From the NCBI GenBank assembly GCA_026991065.1, contig JALXCG010000570.1, forward strand, positions 1-15,951: DNA of 15,951 bases, in the 5' to 3' direction. Position numbers and translations under genes: made by a program. Source of the stretch: JALXCG01 sp026991065 [NCBI: Gemmatimonadota bacterium] (lineage in GTDB: Bacteria; GCA-2686955). Below, one piece after another: positions 1-7,899 of the stretch. The notes under the pieces were generated by a model. The model did not search any database. It was not told the DNA's origin and saw only the letters and a list, made by a program, of their open reading frames with translations. Each line of letters opens with the position of its first letter. The first letter of the stretch is position 1.

Positions 1-660
1 GAACTCGGTCAAGTGCCGCCGTGTCTTGGACTTTTCCGCACGGAATGTTGGCCCGAAACAGTAGACTTTGCCCAGCGCCATGCACGCCGCTTCCATGTAG
101 AGTTGGCCGGACTGCGACAGGTAGGCCCGCTGGCCGAAATACTCAGTCTCGAAGAGTGTGGACGTTCCTTCACAGGCATTGGGCGTGAAAATCGGTGCGT
201 CGACCAGAACAAATTCTTTCGCCGCCATGAAATCCCGGATGGCGCGTACAATCTCGTCCCGGATGCGGGCAATCGCCCACTGCCGGCTGGATCGCAACCA
301 GAGGTGGCGGTGATCCATAAGAAAGCTGACACCGTGGCTTTTGGGCGCGATTGGATACTCGGCAGCAATCTGCACCGGAACGACGCGGGTCAGCCCGAGT
401 TCAAATCCGCCGGGCGCGCGCGAATCCTCCTTGACCACGCCATTCACGATGACCGAAGACTCCTGGGTCAGACGGCTTGCCGCCTCGAAATCCTCCTCAC
501 CGATTTCACCGCGAAAAGCGACGCCTTGAACAATTCCCGAGCCATCGCGAATCATCAGGAACTGCAGCTTTCCCTTGGAGCGTTTGTTGTAGAGCCAGCC
601 TCGGATCTCGACCTCTTGGCCAACATGTTCGTGCAGCCGGCCAATGGATGTTCGTGTCAT
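1..660 (-). CDS. asnS: Asparaginyl-tRNA synthetase, N-terminal 220 residues (cut by window edge)
   Basis: Cytoplasmic class IIb aminoacyl-tRNA synthetase that charges tRNA-Asn with asparagine. The frame is open from the ATG at 660 to the window edge, giving 220 residues. Residues about 15-105 form the OB-fold anticodon-binding domain, with [20 protein letters not shown] at 21-40. The catalytic domain then starts with YPIAPKSHG and [12 protein letters not shown], and continues with [14 protein letters not shown] and [13 protein letters not shown]. Class II motif 2 is visible as [15 protein letters not shown], with FRAE at 206-209. This order and wording are typical of AsnRS rather than AspRS or LysRS. 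A GAGGAG ribosome site lies 7 nt before the ATG. The gene starts 54 nt after dut and is probably read with it. The C-terminal half, including motif 3, is outside the window. Confidence 0.95.
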   Translation of the reverse strand, partial: MTRTSIGRLHEHVGQEVEIRGWLYNKRSKGKLQFLMIRDGSGIVQGVAFRGEIGEEDFEAASRLTQESSVIVNGVVKEDSRAPGGFELGLTRVVPVQIAAEYPIAPKSHGVSFLMDHRHLWLRSSRQWAIARIRDEIVRAIRDFMAAKEFVLVDAPIFTPNACEGTSTLFETEYFGQRAYLSQSGQLYMEAACMALGKVYCFGPTFRAEKSKTRRHLTEF

Positions 661-714
661 CGTGGTTCTCCTCTTGCCTAGTCATGATCGGACGCTGAAG
701 CTCTGTGAGGTTCT

Positions 715-1170
715 CTATCTACCCGTGCTACCGAAGCCCCCACTACCCCGGTCAGTCGGATCAAGTCGCTCCGTCGCAATCCAGTCACAGCGGAGTACTG
801 GCGCCACCACGAGTTGGGCGATTCGCATGCCGCGCTCTACGCGGAATGCCGCCCGGCTGTGATTGATCAGCACAACCTCGATTTCGCCACGATAATCCGC
901 ATCAACTGTGCCCGGCGCGTTCAGGACGGTGATCCCGTAGCGGGCCGCCAGGCCACTGCGCGGTCGCACCTGGGCTTCGTAGCCTCTGGGCAACGCGACG
1001 GCCAGACCACTCGGGATGCGCTCCCAACTGCCGGGCTGGATTGTCCGTGGCGAATCGATATCGGCTCGGAGATCCACCCCTGCAGAATCCGCGGTCGCCG
1101 GTTGTGGGGCGGGTAGATCATCTCCCGGTCGCAGCCGACGAAAATGAATAGCAACTGGCGGTTGCGTCAT
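715..1170 (-). CDS. dut: Deoxyuridine 5'-triphosphate nucleotidohydrolase (dUTPase)
   Basis: Hydrolyses dUTP to dUMP and diphosphate, keeping uracil out of DNA and feeding dTMP synthesis; the family works as a homotrimer. The 151-residue product has all five trimeric dUTPase motifs: AGVDLRAD (30-37), [12 protein letters not shown] (69-80), [13 protein letters not shown] (84-96, catalytic Asp D90), [12 protein letters not shown] (114-125) and the flexible C-terminal P-loop-like [10 protein letters not shown] (141-150). The frame stays open upstream to a TTG at 1269, but that extension has no family similarity. The ATG at 1170 gives the usual length and has GGAAGG about 8 nt upstream. It lies between pnp and asnS. 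In many bacteria an M16 zinc peptidase gene sits between pnp and dut; here there is only a 140-nt gap. Confidence 0.96.
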   Translation of the reverse strand: MTQPPVAIHFRRLRPGDDLPAPQPATADSAGVDLRADIDSPRTIQPGSWERIPSGLAVALPRGYEAQVRPRSGLAARYGITVLNAPGTVDADYRGEIEVVLINHSRAAFRVERGMRIAQLVVAPVLRCDWIATERLDPTDRGSGGFGSTGR

Positions 1171-1200
1171 GCTCCTCGCCTTCCGAGAATCGTCGTGGTT

Positions 1201-1217
1201 CAACCGCGCGGCGGTTG
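1201..1217 (-). other. Short perfect hairpin in the pnp-dut gap
   Basis: CAACCGC and GCGGTTG form a perfect 7-bp stem around a 3-nt loop. A second, weaker inverted repeat (GCACT/AGTGC, 1248-1262) lies just upstream on the minus strand. Neither is followed by a T-run on the minus strand, so neither looks like a classical intrinsic terminator. They may be an RNA-processing or stability element between the pnp and dut messages, or chance in GC-rich DNA. Confidence 0.25.
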
Positions 1218-1310
1218 ACTCCGGCTGTACGGCGAACCTCTTGCCATGCACTGCCGGAGTGCCGTCCAACCGTATCGGGTGGCGGCCAACCGCGACCGTG
1301 GAGTAGTCCT

Positions 1311-3431
1311 CTAGGAGCTTTCGGTTTCTTGGTTCTCTTCCTGCTCTGCCAGAACGGCCATTGCCATGCGCCGTGACAACGAGATCTTGCCGCCGGCATC
1401 GATCCCCTTGACCTGTACCGGAATGATCTCATCCTCGGAGACCACATCGCCGACGCTGGCCACGCGATAGTCCTCGAGTTCCGAGATGTGGCAAAGGCCT
1501 TCGCGGCCAGGCAGGATCTCCACAAACGCACCGAAGGGCATGATCGAGGTTACCCGCCCGTGATAGATGCGACCAATCTCGGGATCCTCCGTGAGATCAC
1601 GAATGGTCTGCAAGGCCTGCTCCGAAGCAGCTCGGGTAGGTGCCGCGATGACAACGCGGCCATCATCATCGACATCGATCTTGGATCCCGTGTCGGACGA
1701 GATCTTACGAATCATCTTTCCACCTGGGCCGATAATGTCGCGGATCTTGTCTTTGGGGACAAAAATTGCCACGACCTTGGGCGCGTGCTCATTGAGTTCG
1801 GCTCGCGGCTCGGACAGGCATTTCGCCATCTCTCCCAGAATGTGATTGCGACCATCCCGCGCCTGGGCGAGAGCCGATCGAAGGATTTCAAAAGTGATTC
1901 CGCCCAGTTTTGAATCCATCTGAAACGCGGTGATTCCGTCCGCAGTTCCCGTGACTTTGAAGTCCATGTCTCCCAGGTGATCTTCCGCACCCAGAATATC
2001 AGACAGGACAACCGGCTCGTGGCCTTCCGCTGTCACCAGTCCCATGGCGATGCCGGCGACCGGTGCTTTGATGGGGACACCCAGGTCCATCATCGCCAGC
2101 GAACCGCCGCACACAGAGGCCATGGAGGAGGAACCGTTGGACTCGGTGATTTCCGAGACCAGGCGCAAGGTATAGGGGAAATCATCATCGGAAGGGATGA
2201 CCGGCAACAGGGCGCGCTCAGCCAAGTGGCCGTGGCCGATCTCACGCCGTCCGGGGCCACGATTGGGACGCGCCTCACCGACCGACCAAGCGGGGAAGTT
2301 GTAGTGCAGCATGTAGCTCTTCTTGTACTCCCCTTCGAGTTCTTCCATGAGTTTCTGGTCACTCTTGGTGCCGAGCGTGCCCACAACCAGGGCTTGCGTT
2401 TCGCCGCGCGTGAAGAGAGCGGAGCCATGGGTCCTGGGCAGGATCCCGACTTCGCAGGAGATCGGGCGGATGTCGCGGGGGCCGCGACCATCCAATCGCT
2501 TGCCTTCGTTGATAATTCGCCCGCGTACCGTCTTCTTTTCGATCTCGCCGAGGATCTGCGAAATCGCTGCGGCTTGATCAGGAAAAGATTCCTTCAGGGC
2601 TTCCTGCACTTCGTTGCGAAGAGCAGCCCACGCCTCTTGGCGAGCCAGTTTGTCGGCAATAAAAAGAGCGGCCGCGGCGCGATCGCCGACCTGTGCATAA
2701 ACCGCCTCACTGATCTCAGGAGAGATCTCTTCCTTGGTCACTGAGCGCTTTGTTTTTCCCACGGCAGCGCGCAACTCCTCCTGGAGATCCAGCAACTTCT
2801 GAATCCATCGATGCGCGAATTCGAGCGCATCGACCAGCACGTCCTCGCTGACCTCTTTGCAGCCCCCTTCGACCATGGTGATGCTCTCGCGGGAGCCGGC
2901 AACCACCACATCCAGGTCACTGAACTCCAACTCAGCAAAAGTCGGATTGAGGATCAACTCCCCTTCGATGCGCCCCACGCGGACACCCGCAATGGGCGTT
3001 TCGAACGGGATGTCGGAAATGAGCAGCGAGGCTGCTGCTCCGGTAAGCCCGAGAACGTCAGCGTTGTTCTGCGCATCCGACGACAATACGGAGAGTGAAA
3101 CCGCGGTCTCACTTTTGTAGCCGTCGGCGAAATTGGGACGCAGGGGACGGTCAATCATGCGGGCGACCAATGTCTCCGTCTCGCCCATGCGCCCTTCCCG
3201 CTTGAAGAATCCCCCCGGGATCCTGCCTGCGGCATAAGCCTTTTCACGGTAGTCAACCGTCAATGGAAAGAAACCGCGGTCAACGCCCCCCTCTTTGCTG
3301 CCCACCGAGCAGGCCAGCACGACTGTTTCTCCGAATCCAATCATCACAGCGCCATCGGCTTGCCGGGCGATCTTGCCGGTCTCCATCCAGAGTGTTTTTC
3401 CCCCAAGATCGGTCTCTACGCGTTTATACAT
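1311..3431 (-). CDS. pnp: Polyribonucleotide nucleotidyltransferase (PNPase)
   Basis: Trimeric 3'-5' phosphorolytic exoribonuclease that degrades mRNA to nucleoside diphosphates and can add tails in reverse. From the ATG at 3431 the protein is 706 residues, the usual size. In order it has a first RNase PH domain (about 5-145, with FFKREGR at 76-82), an all-helical linker domain (about 240-310), a second RNase PH domain (about 315-540), a KH domain (about 553-612, GPGGK at 568-572) and an S1 domain (about 620-690, ending KISLSRR). The catalytic segment [11 protein letters not shown] (483-493) keeps the Asp residues matching E. coli D486, D490 and D492. An acidic tail follows the S1 domain. The frame is open 43 codons further upstream, but that stretch is not PNPase-like. 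The ATG at 3431 has GGAG 8 nt upstream. It follows rpsO, the classic rpsO-pnp order. Confidence 0.97.
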   Translation of the reverse strand: MYKRVETDLGGKTLWMETGKIARQADGAVMIGFGETVVLACSVGSKEGGVDRGFFPLTVDYREKAYAAGRIPGGFFKREGRMGETETLVARMIDRPLRPNFADGYKSETAVSLSVLSSDAQNNADVLGLTGAAASLLISDIPFETPIAGVRVGRIEGELILNPTFAELEFSDLDVVVAGSRESITMVEGGCKEVSEDVLVDALEFAHRWIQKLLDLQEELRAAVGKTKRSVTKEEISPEISEAVYAQVGDRAAAALFIADKLARQEAWAALRNEVQEALKESFPDQAAAISQILGEIEKKTVRGRIINEGKRLDGRGPRDIRPISCEVGILPRTHGSALFTRGETQALVVGTLGTKSDQKLMEELEGEYKKSYMLHYNFPAWSVGEARPNRGPGRREIGHGHLAERALLPVIPSDDDFPYTLRLVSEITESNGSSSMASVCGGSLAMMDLGVPIKAPVAGIAMGLVTAEGHEPVVLSDILGAEDHLGDMDFKVTGTADGITAFQMDSKLGGITFEILRSALAQARDGRNHILGEMAKCLSEPRAELNEHAPKVVAIFVPKDKIRDIIGPGGKMIRKISSDTGSKIDVDDDGRVVIAAPTRAASEQALQTIRDLTEDPEIGRIYHGRVTSIMPFGAFVEILPGREGLCHISELEDYRVASVGDVVSEDEIIPVQVKGIDAGGKISLSRRMAMAVLAEQEENQETESS

Positions 3432-3770
3432 TCGTTTCTCCGTGTTCTCGCAGCCGCGGACTGTTTCGTCGCAGCGGAAGAACATACAGGTCGTATCCAA
3501 GCCGGAAGTTCCGCTTCCATTGTGCTTGAATCGTGAAATGCGGTTGGGCATCGGGCGCAACCGCTGAAAGTCTGGCGCAAGTTCTGTTGCTCCTGCTCAC
3601 CATCCGTTCCCCGCTACTCTCGCCAGAACAGCAACCGCAACCAACTCTGCCTTTGGGGTGGTCCACGGGTTCGGAGGAAAGAAACGGGGTCGAATGATGA
3701 GCCTGAATTCTATTTGCGACAGAGCGGGGACCTAACGCCCCCGAAAGAAGAGGATTGCTGCGGTCGTCAA
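3432..3770 (-). promoter_or_regulatory. Long rpsO-pnp intergenic region / pnp leader with inverted repeats
   Basis: This 339-nt stretch holds no credible gene. On the minus strand it has several hairpin-capable repeats: GCGGTTG/CAACCGC (3540-3546 with 3558-3564, 11-nt loop), TCTGGCG/CGCCAGA (3571-3577 with 3621-3627, long loop) and GGAAG/CTTCC (3504-3518). A weak CGGGG/CCCCG stem follows rpsO (3725-3743) with no T-run, so it is a poor terminator. A TAGAAT hexamer occurs shortly after rpsO but without a good -35 box. In E. coli the pnp leader is a double-stranded RNase III target used in PNPase autoregulation. A similar role here is inference from the position and the repeats. Confidence 0.35.
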
Positions 3771-4040
3771 CTACTTGCGCAGACCGAGCGACTTGATGAG
3801 CGCACGGTATCCTTCGACATCCCGCCGTTTTATGTAAGCCAGGAGCCGACGCCGCTGACCAACCATCTTGAGCAGACCACGGCGTCCCGCGTGATCCTTG
3901 GGATGTTGTTTGAAATGAGATTGCAGGTCGTTGATACGCCTGGTGAGAAGCGCCACCTGAACTTCGGTGGAGCCGGTATCGGTTTCATGTTTCCGATATT
4001 CGTGAATGGTCTCTTGAATGCGCTCAGAACTAAATGGCAT
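3771..4040 (-). CDS. rpsO: 30S ribosomal protein S15
   Basis: Primary binding protein of the central domain of 16S rRNA, needed early in assembly of the 30S platform. From the ATG at 4040 the product is exactly 89 residues, the standard S15 length. It carries the family signature: [19 protein letters not shown] (18-36), [16 protein letters not shown] (42-57) and [12 protein letters not shown] (63-74), ending IKSLGLRK. The frame is open 26 codons further upstream, but those codons cover the leader hairpin and are not S15. AAAGGA lies 8 nt before the chosen ATG. The gene has its own promoter at the end of the preceding glycosyltransferase gene and is followed by pnp. Confidence 0.98.
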   Translation of the reverse strand: MPFSSERIQETIHEYRKHETDTGSTEVQVALLTRRINDLQSHFKQHPKDHAGRRGLLKMVGQRRRLLAYIKRRDVEGYRALIKSLGLRK

Positions 4041-4068
4041 CGCCAAAATCCTTTCGAGAACGGTGACA

Positions 4069-4105
4069 CGATTTGGCCCGCGATGCGGGGCCAAACGCCA
4101 AATCG
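4069..4105 (-). promoter_or_regulatory. Structured rpsO 5' leader with two alternative pairings (possible S15 autoregulatory element)
   Basis: The minus-strand leader has tandem copies CGATTTGGC and GTTTGGCC that compete for one downstream arm, GGGCCAAATCG. Pairing A is TTTGGCCC with GGGCCAAA plus GC/GC, with one bulged C and an ATC loop (4072-4095). Pairing B is CGATTTGGC with GCCAAATCG, 9 perfect pairs (4097-4105 with 4069-4077), enclosing CCGC-ATC-GCGG and leaving an 8-nt bulge. The element ends about 28 nt before the rpsO ATG. S15 is known to repress its own translation through leader structures that differ between bacterial groups. The pairings are seen in the sequence; control by S15 is inference. 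There is no T-run, so it is not a standard terminator. Confidence 0.45.
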
Positions 4106-4117
4106 CATAAGCATCCA

Positions 4118-4146
4118 TCTATAGCATTCGATGCAAGGTGAGTCAA
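4118..4146 (-). promoter_or_regulatory. Sigma70-type promoter for rpsO
   Basis: On the minus strand TTGACT (4141-4146, 5 of 6 to consensus) is separated by 17 nt from TATAGA (4118-4123, 4 of 6), and the spacer ends in TGC, an extended -10 element. The predicted start near 4111 gives a leader of about 70 nt containing the hairpin described separately. The -35 box overlaps the stop codon of the upstream glycosyltransferase gene (TGA, 4143-4145). This is the best promoter match in the window. Confidence 0.6.
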
Positions 4147-5171
4147 TTCGCAATCTCCAAGTGGCGGAGTCGATCCGCTGCGCTCTCTCCCGCGACGACC
4201 AGAGCCGCAATGATCAGTGCCCAAGAGAGCAGCATCTCCGCCCCCGCCGCTCGTAGCGCAAAGCACAGTCCGGCGCTTCTTACACAAAACTGCAAGAACC
4301 CACCGGATGATCGCTCGTAGAGGAGCAATGCAGTTACTGTCAGGAAGACGGCGAGTGTCTGTGCAGGACCGTTCAAGATGGCGGCACCGATGATCGCAAG
4401 AGGCAAAACAGCGATGGCGATTCGGGCAACGGCTTGTTGCCTTGTCGTTAGGTAGTTATCGAAGCGCCGATCTTCGACATAGAGGCGACACCACAGTCGA
4501 CCCCGATGGAGGTGGTTCCGGAAGTTCTTCCACGCAGTATCGGGAAAGTGGTGGCCGACAATGAGTTCCCGATCCAGCAGGATCCGTCCACGGCATGCCA
4601 GGCGGCGTCCCAGCTCAACATCTTCGAGATCTGCGCCGGAATAGATCTCACTAAAACCGCCGGCATCAAGGAATGCGGCGCGCCGCACACAGGACATGGA
4701 GCCCCATATCCAGTTGATCTCCTGAACTTCGGTCAGGGCGTGGTAAGACCATGCCTGAAGTGCCTTGTAGCGTGGCCAGAACCCGGTATTGATCGGGGTT
4801 CTGGCGTAGACACCAACAACGGCGACCACGTCTTCCTGCTGCATGGCAGATTCTACGCGAGCCAATAGATCCGCCGGTGGTGCCGTGTCAGCATCCAAGA
4901 AAAGAACCCAGGCGGCCCGAGCCTGTCGAACTCCTGCGTTGCGTGCTTTCGCAGGTCCTCCGCGAACCGGCTGGCGGATCGGTTCATAACCGGCTTCCAG
5001 AATGCGCTTTGCGGTACCATCGGTTGATGCATCGTCAACGAAAAGGTATTCGATTTTGTCTCGGTGGTGCAGTTGTGCCAGGGCCTGCAAGAGAGGCTCC
5101 AGCGTTGCGCTCCCGTTGTAGACTGGGATCACAATCGAAAGCAGCGGCGTTTCGGTTCTATTCGACATCAT
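4143..5171 (-). CDS. Family 2 glycosyltransferase with C-terminal membrane segments
   Basis: Transfers a sugar from a nucleotide-sugar donor, probably at the inner face of the cytoplasmic membrane. The 342-residue product opens with the GT-A pattern LLSIVIPVYNG (10-20) and FVDDAST (44-50). It then shows GPAKARNAG (72-80), the metal-binding DXD in FLDADTAP (91-98) and the acceptor-side DLEDVELGRRL (181-191). Hydrophobic stretches at about 248-268, 270-286 and 312-328 look like membrane helices. The start is either of two adjacent ATG codons (5171 or 5168); the first gives an ATGA overlap with the stop of the radical SAM gene, implying translational coupling. It is the last gene of the five-gene cluster. 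Donor and acceptor are unknown. The membrane tail would suit a lipid acceptor, but this is inference. Confidence 0.88.
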   Translation of the reverse strand: MMSNRTETPLLSIVIPVYNGSATLEPLLQALAQLHHRDKIEYLFVDDASTDGTAKRILEAGYEPIRQPVRGGPAKARNAGVRQARAAWVLFLDADTAPPADLLARVESAMQQEDVVAVVGVYARTPINTGFWPRYKALQAWSYHALTEVQEINWIWGSMSCVRRAAFLDAGGFSEIYSGADLEDVELGRRLACRGRILLDRELIVGHHFPDTAWKNFRNHLHRGRLWCRLYVEDRRFDNYLTTRQQAVARIAIAVLPLAIIGAAILNGPAQTLAVFLTVTALLLYERSSGGFLQFCVRSAGLCFALRAAGAEMLLSWALIIAALVVAGESAADRLRHLEIAN

Positions 5172-6319
5172 TCCGCCGTCTTCCTCGTCAGGGAGCGGAA
5201 GATGGCGGCGGCGAATTGGCCTCCCCGCAAAGCAACCGTGGCCAGCGCCGGGCACTCCTCAGAACATCCAGCGGCACACTCGCCAGCCCTGATTCGCCTG
5301 ATTCGACTGCGCGCGGCTTCGGCGGCGAGGAGACTCCTCAAATCGCAATCGAATGCACGCAGATCTCCCATATCTCCTCGGTTCCCGAGAGTCTCGCAGG
5401 AGTCAACCTTTCCGGTGGGCCCAATGACGAGGAACCTCTCCCCCGCCACGCAGCCACGCACCCCGACGCCGCCCTTGAGGGTATGAAGAACGCGGCGATA
5501 AACCTCTCTTTGAGCGATTTCGGTGGCCCGGTTCAACAATCCCGAATCGGTCCAGCAGTGATCGGTGTTTGCCAGCGCCTTGAGTGCTCTGGCGTAGGAC
5601 TTCGTCGCCGGGTGTGCTGCAGGGTCTCGCGGCTCACCGCGCAGACGCAAAAGTTCCCACCCGTCAAGGCGCGGGAAAGTGGTCGCCAGGAAGGCGCCCA
5701 GTTCCTCCAGTCGAGTCTCGTTACGGGCGGAGACGCAGGTGTCTACGTAGAAACGCAAGTTGGTGTGCGAGGCCCGCATGCGGGAAAGAACCCGGAGCGA
5801 CAGAAGAGTCTTCTCCCATGAGCCGGGACGGCGACGAATCTGGTCATGCAGCGTGCCGACCCCGTCCAGGGAGATTCGCCACGAGATTGTCTGTCGAGGC
5901 AGTGTTCGCAGCAAATCCCCAGCGATTTCTTCGACGAGATCCGAGTTTAGCCCGTTGCTGTGGATCGAAAGAGATGGCACTCCGGAGCTTTCTGCGATCG
6001 CTTGTACAGCCGGGACAAAATCGGGCCTGAGTGTTGGCTCGCCACCCGTGATCGTTAGTTGCAGCAGCCCGCGCAACTGGGACCCGATGCGCGACAATTC
6101 CGGAGGGGTCAGCAGGTGTCGGTCGCTCTCGGGACGAACAAAACAGTGCCGGCAGTTCTGATCACACTTGGAGTTCAGAAAGAGAACAAGATACCCGACC
6201 GGTGGATGCCCAAGTTGCGCCCGCAACCAACGCCAACCGATGCGCAATGCGGCCGGCGTGCGCAGCGTCCCACTCTGTGGTATGCGAATATCGGCTTCGG
6301 GACTGCGGGTTACTCTCAT
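5168..6319 (-). CDS. Radical SAM enzyme with a SPASM-like C-terminal cluster-binding domain
   Basis: Member of the radical SAM superfamily, which cleaves S-adenosylmethionine at a [4Fe-4S] cluster to start radical chemistry. The 383-residue protein has the cluster motif CDQNCRHC (C52, C56, C59), then TITGGEPTLRPD (89-100, the SAM-binding GGEP), IHSNG (119-123) and WRISLDG (147-153). The C-terminal part has C290-x12-G-x4-C308, the first SPASM signature, then C325 and CAAGCSEEC (C348, C352, C356). The spacing differs from textbook SPASM, so the number of auxiliary clusters is uncertain. An N-terminal region of about 45 residues precedes the barrel. Start and stop are both coupled by ATGA overlaps to the neighbours. 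SPASM enzymes often modify peptides, but others act on sugars or small molecules, and no precursor peptide is visible here. Confidence 0.87.
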   Translation of the reverse strand: MRVTRSPEADIRIPQSGTLRTPAALRIGWRWLRAQLGHPPVGYLVLFLNSKCDQNCRHCFVRPESDRHLLTPPELSRIGSQLRGLLQLTITGGEPTLRPDFVPAVQAIAESSGVPSLSIHSNGLNSDLVEEIAGDLLRTLPRQTISWRISLDGVGTLHDQIRRRPGSWEKTLLSLRVLSRMRASHTNLRFYVDTCVSARNETRLEELGAFLATTFPRLDGWELLRLRGEPRDPAAHPATKSYARALKALANTDHCWTDSGLLNRATEIAQREVYRRVLHTLKGGVGVRGCVAGERFLVIGPTGKVDSCETLGNRGDMGDLRAFDCDLRSLLAAEAARSRIRRIRAGECAAGCSEECPALATVALRGGQFAAAIFRSLTRKTAE

Positions 6320-7899
6320 GCGCGATTGGGTAGCGGCGCCGACTGTGCCGCTGGGGACTGTGGCTCCGCTTCCGGCAATGGACGCCTAGTATAAGGATTG
6401 CATAGGGGACCAGAGAGCGGAGAATGCTCACCGCCGGTGAGAGATTCGGGGGGGCGGAAGGCGCGCCGGGACATTGCGATGCGCCGCAGCAAAAAAAACG
6501 CGGTTCGCAGGGCGCGCAGAGGCTCTCTCAGATCACCGAGTCGACGAAACAGGTAACTCGGGGAGAGATAGAATTCGCGCCGAACGCGGCGCAGGAACTT
6601 GCTTATTTCGACGGGGTCTAGTCCGGTTCCATCCACCACATAGCGATTGAAGCTGTAGTCGCGAAAATCAGCGGTGAGGAACTGCCCAGAGCGAGCCAGT
6701 TCGGCAAAGAGCGGTGTACCGGGATGCGGCGTCGCGCACATGAGCACCGCCATGTCGAGCGGCAGGGAGAGAATCAAGCGCCGGGTCTTCTCCAGTGAAG
6801 CGAGGGTTTCGCCGGGATGTCCCACGACAAAACTGCCATTGGTCCTTATCCGCAGTTTTCGGCAGGTTGCAACCACGCTTCGGATCATGGCTGGTGTGAC
6901 GTAAGGCTTCCCTAGTTTCGCCAGCATCTCTGGATCGCCCGACTCGATGCCGAAAGTGATCAGAAAAAGCCCGGCAGCACGCATCTTCCGAAGCAGTTCC
7001 GCATCAAGGGTGTCGATGCGCGCGTTACAGATCCAGCGGATCTTCAGTTTTCTGCGCATGATTTCGTCGCAGACTGCGAGCACCCACGAACGATTGGCGG
7101 TAAAAAGATCAGCTTGGAAAAGAAACGAACGAATGCCTTGGTCGCGAACAATTGCTTCGACTTCTGCGATAAGTGAGGCCGGCGAGCGCAGTCGGGCACG
7201 ACGACCGTGCATCCCCGGGGCCAGGCAAAATGAACAGTCGAAGGGGCACCCGCGGCCGGCGAGAACCAGCGTATAGAGGTCGCCATCGGGCAAGCGATAC
7301 TGCCGGGCGTCAAGAAGATCTCGTGCCGGAGGAGCGAGGTCATCCAGATGCTGGATCGGCGCTTGAGGGGGCACTGCAAGGATCCGGCCTGCCCTGTTTC
7401 GGGACACGGTTCCAGGGGGATCCGCTCCTCCATCGCCAGCCATGATTCGCCGGAGCAGCTCCGCGCAGACCATCTCCGGTTCGCCGGTGACGCAGACATC
7501 GATGGGGGAATCGGCGGTCAAAAGCGAATGGGGCAGAGCCTGGGCATGCTGCCCAAAGGCGACGGTCAGCGAGCCAGCGGAGTGAAGGACTTGAGCGAAT
7601 TCCAGATCGGAGTCCAGTGTCGGACTGGCCACGTTCAGAACAGAGAGGTTGGGCGCAAAAGAGCTGACGATCTCACGGAAGGCAGCGGTAGAAAGGCTTT
7701 GCACCGGCCCATCAACAATCCGCAGGAGAAGTGGTTCGGATGAATCTATCTCAACAGCAGCGGCGCGCATGGCTCCGGCGATCAAGCCAAGGGAGAGCGG
7801 AAAACGCGGAGGCTCGAAGGTCACGTTCAGAGGGATCAGCACGCGCCCCTCTTTGGTAATGCTCTCGCGTGGAGTCGGATTCACAAGCAGTACTCTCAT
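6316..7899 (-). CDS. B12-binding-domain radical SAM protein
   Basis: The 527-residue protein has the two-domain layout of cobalamin-dependent radical SAM enzymes (BchE-like and class B methyltransferase group). The N-terminal Rossmann-like domain runs from MRVLLVNPTP, through RFPLSLGLIAGAMR (32-45), to FGQHAQALPHSLL (115-127) and VCVTGEPE (135-142). The radical SAM barrel has GRGCPFDCSFC (C218, C222, C225), FQADLFTANR (261-270) and FGIESGDPEMLAKLG (316-330). Known members methylate unreactive carbons, close rings or epimerise; the substrate here is not predictable. After about residue 480 there is a Pro-, Ser- and Arg-rich tail of about 45 residues that does not look like a folded domain. The start overlaps the carbamoyltransferase stop and the stop overlaps the next radical SAM start, each as ATGA. 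Confidence 0.87.
   Translation of the reverse strand: MRVLLVNPTPRESITKEGRVLIPLNVTFEPPRFPLSLGLIAGAMRAAAVEIDSSEPLLLRIVDGPVQSLSTAAFREIVSSFAPNLSVLNVASPTLDSDLEFAQVLHSAGSLTVAFGQHAQALPHSLLTADSPIDVCVTGEPEMVCAELLRRIMAGDGGADPPGTVSRNRAGRILAVPPQAPIQHLDDLAPPARDLLDARQYRLPDGDLYTLVLAGRGCPFDCSFCLAPGMHGRRARLRSPASLIAEVEAIVRDQGIRSFLFQADLFTANRSWVLAVCDEIMRRKLKIRWICNARIDTLDAELLRKMRAAGLFLITFGIESGDPEMLAKLGKPYVTPAMIRSVVATCRKLRIRTNGSFVVGHPGETLASLEKTRRLILSLPLDMAVLMCATPHPGTPLFAELARSGQFLTADFRDYSFNRYVVDGTGLDPVEISKFLRRVRREFYLSPSYLFRRLGDLREPLRALRTAFFLLRRIAMSRRAFRPPESLTGGEHSPLSGPLCNPYTRRPLPEAEPQSPAAQSAPLPNRA

Noticed and set aside
1977-2744. A 255-codon open frame on the plus strand
   Set aside because: It is antisense to the conserved RNase PH domain of pnp and shows no protein-like motifs.
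3432-3560. N-terminal extension of PNPase by 43 residues
   Set aside because: The extension is not PNPase-like, and the ATG at 3431 has a good ribosome site and gives the standard length.
3725-3743. Intrinsic terminator after rpsO
   Set aside because: The stem is only 5 bp with a 9-nt loop and no T-run follows on the minus strand.
3761-3771. Shared 11-nt sequence GTTGACGACCG after rpsO and before the kinase (14037-14047)
   Set aside because: After rpsO no -10 box follows at a suitable distance, and one 11-nt match is weak evidence for a repeat family.
4041-4118. N-terminal extension of S15 by 26 residues
   Set aside because: It would translate the leader hairpin; the ATG at 4040 gives the exact 89-residue family length with a ribosome site.
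4877-5821. A 314-codon open frame on the plus strand
   Set aside because: It is antisense to the GT2 and SPASM radical SAM genes, has no family motif, and long shadow frames are expected opposite GC-rich genes.
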